Shown here: piece by piece, positions 59,936 through 64,000 of the stretch
Numbering within the stretch: the stretch's first letter is position 1
How the letters are laid out: every line of letters starts with the position of its first letter
Assembly (NCBI GenBank): GCA_001179505.1
Contig: CDMY01000840.1
Coordinates: 105,043 to 169,042 of the forward strand
Direction: 5' to 3'
Origin: Vitrella brassicaformis
Taxonomy: Eukaryota > Sar > Vitrellaceae
DNA: 64,000 bases
Made by a program: the position numbers and the translations under genes
The notes under the pieces: generated by a model
What the model was told of the DNA's origin: nothing
Databases searched by the model: none
Seen by the model: the letters and a program-made list of their open reading frames with translations, nothing else

Positions 59936-61198
59936 ATGAGGGCCGCTGCGGCGCTTACGGCCTGCTTCTTCTGTGTGGCGCTGGCCACAGCACAATCGCA
60001 GCCGAAGGGCAGCTGCCGAGAGGAGTCGGAGACCGCGTGTCAGTGCGAATCGGGCATCCTTTGTTCAGGCGTGAGCAGTGCCAGCTACTGCGCCAGTGAC
60101 GCTGACCACAGCTGCGTCGCAGGCACGTGCTCCGTCTGCCCAGGTACTACGGCCGGCTGGCAAAAGAAGCTCATCTGCCGAACTGTGTTGTGTTGCCTCG
60201 TCCTTGTGTGTGGGTTGCAGTGTCTGCCAGTGCCCGCCTTCTCCCGCCCATCGACACCAACGCCGACAAAGAGCTGCTCGATTTTGATCCGACGGGCACT
60301 GAGGAGCCGCCACTAGTGGACGTGGTGACGCCTGACGCAATCGTGACAGAGCTGTGTGCAGAGCCGCCGTGCTCAGGACCGGGCCTGAGGTCGGCAGAGG
60401 AGGAGACGAAGAGAAGAGAAGGGGCCACGATGGGAGAGGAGGAGGAGGTGCCGGCGCAGGAGGAGCCGGACGCACCCCGGGCGTATTCGTGCGTGCCGGA
60501 GGGGGGCACCTGCCGGCACATGTCCGACTGCTGCAACCTCTCGTGCCACTTCTCACTCACCCACGCACCCGGCAGCACGGCAGGGCTCAGATGCAGTGAG
60601 TGAGCACGAGGGCCGGAGGCAGAGGGGAGCAAGAGAGGCCATGGGCACACACATACACAGACGGATGTTTTGCTGGGGCAATAAGTATGACATATGCCTT
60701 TGTCTGTGGTCAGTTGCGAAGGACGCCCGAGAAGCAATTACGCTGCCTCGTGCTGAATTGCCCGATCTCCCCGACGGCGGACACGGCGGGCTGCCTGGAA
60801 TTGGCTACTGGGAGAGGGGGCGCGGGCATGTGCTCCGCCGCCTGTTCAACGACGGTGTGTCAAGGCGCAGCCAGAAGAAAGTGGCGGGCAACTGTGAGCT
60901 GCCCCCCCAAGGCGACTGCAGGATGATTTCTGGCCTGGCCCCCGACTACCCGGCCGTTCCCGAGCCCGAGTGCCCTCTCGCCGTGGGATGCATCCGCCAG
61001 TACTGCTGCAAATACCGTGAGCAACGCAATACGGCCTGGGGGGGGTATTTGGTGAAAGCGAAACACTCACCATGTGTCTGTGGGGGTGTGGCAGAGACTG
61101 ATGCAAGCGGGGAGTTTCGACTGATAGGCAAACGTGCCACGATGAAGGCGCCCGAGCCCCCTGCCGCACGAGTGACGGTTCACATCGCAAAGCCATGA
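59936..61198 (+). CDS. Cys-rich secreted protein, divergent partner
   Basis: Exons 59936-60143, 60221-60595, 60714-61016 and 61095-61198 keep phase. MRAAAALTACFFCVALATAQ is a signal peptide, followed by CREESETACQCESGILCSGV and CASDADHSCVAGTCSVCPG. After an acidic linker comes CVPEGGTCRHMSDCCNLSCH, a C..G..C.....CC...C spacing as in small knotted domains. The end carries GNCELPPQGDCRMISG, VGCIRQYCCKY and then a short basic tail. It is extracellular or lumenal by its leader; function unknown. In exon 3 another frame is strikingly Cys-rich as well, so that exon's phase should be confirmed. Confidence 0.65.
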
Positions 61199-61843
61199 CG
61201 ATTGCAACAACAATGAGGCCATTTGGGTGGTGTCTTTTTCGCGGTGGGGTGTGGGAGGGAAACTATTTGGCTGATGATGTTGCTGATCCACCTGAACACC
61301 TGTGTGGGTGTGTGTGGCCTTGACGCAGTTCATGCTGTCAGTGCAGGCACGAGAGAGGGAGGGAGGGGCACAGTGTCCGCTGCGTGAGGCTTTTGGTGGT
61401 CTGTCTGGGTGTGTGGCTTACAGTGGGAGAGAGAGCGACAGAGAGAGGGAGCTGGCTATTGCCACTTTTGCATCGATCGCACGGAGATGGACAAATGTGT
61501 GGATCATATATGGTATACAGCTAGCCGTTTCGGCATCCCACCCCATCCCTGGCTGCTTCGTCGCATGTTGCATGTGTGTGGTGTGTGGTGTTGCTGGGTA
61601 CTGTGGCCGTGATATGTGTGCTTGTGCATATTACGCCTAGTCTATCTGATGCTGCCGTTGTGTTTCTGCGTGTAGAGGCCTTAGCCGTGCTTGCGTGAGT
61701 GTCTGTCACTGCCGATGGGGCTTGGGGAAGGCGCACAAGGCGCGGCCTCAAACATTTACGACGGCGTAAACGGAATGCCTTAGCGCCAGTACCTTCCCAA
61801 CCATGGATTAAGCCTCGGTTCTTCTCTGTAACTGACGTGAGCG
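61199..61843. other. Spacer/promoter of terminal gene
   Basis: GAGA-type repeats (61425-61450) and a TTTACG...CGTAAA hairpin near 61757. No gene supported. Confidence 0.5.
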
Positions 61844-64000
61844 ATGTCGCAGCCCCCGCAGCGTCCGCTCGCCCCCCGCCCTGTCGCCACGACACCTCAC
61901 GGGATGGCGGGCGGTGCTGGCGATGGCGCATCGGCGCAGAGGCCGCCTTCTGCGTACCCTCAGCTGACGCCGACTAGTGGTGAGCGAAAGCGACGGGGGA
62001 GGGGGCAGAGGAAGGGTGAAAACGGCCAGATCTGACGGTGCATTCGTCGTTTTGCGTTGTGGATGGTCAGGTTATGGACACCCTGGTGCGAACCTGCCCG
62101 CTGGGTTCGTCGCTGGTCGCCCTGCGGCTGCCAACCTGCAGCCATACCGTACGCACGAAAAAAGGAAGGCGCGGCGCTCTGCACAACACGGGAAAACATC
62201 TTTCCCTGTTTGTTGTGGTGTTGTGTTGCTGTGTGCAGGTCGTGCATATCCTCAGTCGCAAGATCTGTCGGGCATGGCGCCGCACAGTGCTCAGAACCTC
62301 ACGATGCCCGCTCCCCCTCGCACGCCACAGCCCACCAAGACGGGCCCGCCGCCCCCACAGCTCACCGCCACGGGCTCCCACTCGACGCTCCCGCGCAACC
62401 CCGTGCCCAACATGATCCAGTACACCAACACCGCAGCCACCGCACAGAGGCCCCTATACCTCCCCGACGCACACGCATCCTACGACCCCAAACCCAAGCA
62501 GAGGCCCTTCCACCCCCAACAGCAGCAGCATCAGCAGCAGCGCGTGGGGTTCTTCCAGGCGCCGTGGCTGGCCATGAAGAGGGGCCTGGGGTTAGGCGGC
62601 GGGCCGGGCACACAGGGGCAGGGCGAGACCACCCCAGTGCCCTTCATGCTGCCGTGGGTCGGGGGCGGGGGCGGCCATCCGGTGCGGCCGCCACAGCACC
62701 AGTACCAGCAGCTGATGCATCAGAACCAGCAGGTGACCGGCCGTGGGACGCTCCCGGCCATGATGCCGCAGCAACTGCAGAAGAAACAAGGGGGCGGAGG
62801 GATAGCGATGCCGGGCACCATGGGCATGGGAGTAGGTGGTGGGATGGGTATGGGTATGGGTGGTGGGATTGGGCCGGCGCGGAGCTACTTGCCGCCCCCT
62901 ACGCACCCCCAGGGCCCGCCGGTGATGGTCAGGGACCAGCACCACGTGCTGCCGGCCGCGGGGGTCATCTACAGCAACCCGGCCCCCAACACCGTCGGCG
63001 CCATCATTCGTGAGGAGGGAAGCGAGCAGGACGACACCAACATGACCAACGGCGGCCTCGTCACGCCCCTGAGCAACCTCGTCGCCCACCAACAGCAGCA
63101 GCAGCAGCAGCAGGACGGGGGCAGCATCGACACCACGGGCGTCCCCAGCAAGCCGCCCCAGGGCGGCGCGCGCATCCCCCGCGACCACAGCACCATCCGG
63201 CATGAGATAGAGGCCTTCCAGATCAACCAGGACAGCCACACACAGGCGGTCCTCAAGAGCGAGGCCACGCGCGACATTCGCATCAAGAAGAAACAGCACC
63301 AGAAGGGCAAGACGCGCTCGGCGGGCATCTCACCTGAGCTGCAGGAGCACATGGGCAAGGTGATGCGGGGCGAGAAGGGGGCCAAGCCCGGTGTGGGTGT
63401 GGGTGTGGGTGAGGGAGAGGAGGGCATAGAGGAGGAGGAGGGGGACAAACAGGGTGGGGGGAAGGGTAGCCTTAGCTCGGGTGTGGGTGTGTTGTTGCCG
63501 GAGCGGCCCACCCAGCCGCCCCCGCCCCTCTACGAGGAGGGGGAGGAGGACAACGACGACGAGGACGAAGAGGACGATTACGAGGAGGACCAGAAAGACA
63601 ACCGCCAATACAGACCCCCAATCGGTGAGTGAGGCACACAGAGAGAGGGGGGGGGAGACCATCCATCCATCCATCCATGTGTCTGTGTGTGTGTGCGTGT
63701 GTGTGTGTGTGCTCAGGTCCGATGAAGGTGCCGTGTCTGCCCTTCCAGCGTGAGTTCGGGGCCAACCTCCGCGTGCCGGGGATGGGGGCGTCGTCCTCCT
63801 CGTCGTCGTCGCGTGGCCGTGGGTGGCGCAACCAGCCGCCCCTACCCAACATGGACCAGGTCGGTCTCAGTGGCACTGAGGGAGGGAGGGGAGAGGGGGA
63901 ACATTGTGTATGGTGGTGTGTGGTGTGTGTGTGGTGTGTGGCTGGTCAGATGCGTTCCGAGAGCGAGTACTATCGCCAGCAGTTGTCGGAGAGGTCATGC
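61844..64000 (+). CDS. Q/P/G-rich disordered protein, 3' end outside window
   Basis: Exons 61844-61979, 62071-62148, 62239-63624, 63717-63859 and 63950 onward keep phase; the gene runs off the window. It starts MSQPPQRPLAPRPVATTPHG. Most of it is Gln-, Pro-, Gly- and Met-rich low complexity, including Q runs at 62519-62540 and 63094-63114, and a GMGVGGGMGMGMGGG stretch. A short conserved-looking helix, RDHSTIRHEIEAFQINQDSH, follows, then a very acidic block (EDNDDEDEEDDYEEDQKDN). It suits an RNA-granule or transcription cofactor, but no domain supports this. Start chosen as the first Met after a long spacer. Confidence 0.65.

Noticed and set aside
61740-61790. Possible small RNA hairpin (TTTACG...CGTAAA)
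   Set aside because: Only a short stem with no tRNA, snRNA or box motif that I can identify.

Overview
This is a eukaryotic nuclear window, most likely from a photosynthetic alveolate; my best guess is a chromerid alga such as Vitrella brassicaformis. The genes are dense and cut by many introns of about 60-120 bp, most with canonical GT-AG ends. Coding exons are GC-rich. Introns and spacers are full of (CA)n, (TG)n, (GGGA)n and CATC-type simple repeats, and acceptors very often read TGTGTGTGCAG. At least two proteins begin with a signal peptide followed by a basic/hydroxylated stretch, as expected for import into a secondary plastid. There is no bacterial operon structure, no Shine-Dalgarno pattern, no CRISPR array, and no rRNA or tRNA that I can support. 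The species guess is inference.

Layout. 1-1794: end of a FEN/XRN-like nuclease gene with an in-frame tandem exon duplication. 1893-3698 (-): secreted or membrane coiled-coil protein with an in-frame TAA. 4069-4496 (-): small basic protein. 4791-5761 (+): aquaporin with NPS and NPC boxes. 6413-6877 (-): small F-box-like gene. 7300-9711 (+): plastid-type CorC/HlyC-family (DUF21 plus CBS) membrane protein. 9712-11452: spacer with a 300-N gap. 11453-12246 (-): secreted Cys-rich protein. 12736-14570 (+): orphan with broken frames, followed by a gene fragment and repeat-rich spacer. 16667-19298 (-): NTF2-like domain fused to a DHRS12-type SDR. 19489-21036 (+): orphan. 21578-22339 (-): E2/UBC-fold protein. 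22471-23485 (+): orphan. 23732-30125 (-): very large CEP164-like multi-WW protein. 30298-31980 (+): SABATH methyltransferase. 32216-37474 (-): giant orphan. 38030-39453 (+): tandemly duplicated J-domain gene, the first copy broken. 40516-45060 (+): UBE2O-like protein without an E2 domain. 45322-47450 (-): RING1/RNF2-type Polycomb E3. 47871-51608 (+): FtsH-N-like plus coiled-coil plastid protein, containing a second 300-N gap. 52871-53734 (-): TLDc-like secreted protein. 54033-56486 (-): CMTR1-type cap methyltransferase. 56658-58306 (+): PRPP-synthetase-like protein. 59185-59875 (-) and 59936-61198 (+): divergent pair of Cys-rich secreted proteins. 61844 to the end (+): Q/P/G-rich disordered protein, cut by the window edge.

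The genes do not form one pathway. What links them is architecture: ten of the called neighbours are divergent head-to-head pairs, several with only 60-190 bp between start codons. Many of these short spacers carry one or two copies of an AGCTCGC/GCGAGCT motif, which I propose as a shared bidirectional promoter element. The other recurring theme is introns with a (CA)n tract near the donor and a (TG)n tract at the acceptor, which could pair and loop the intron out.

Exon boundaries were worked out by eye from reading frame, splice dinucleotides and phase. Coordinates given for CDS features are the full genomic span including introns.
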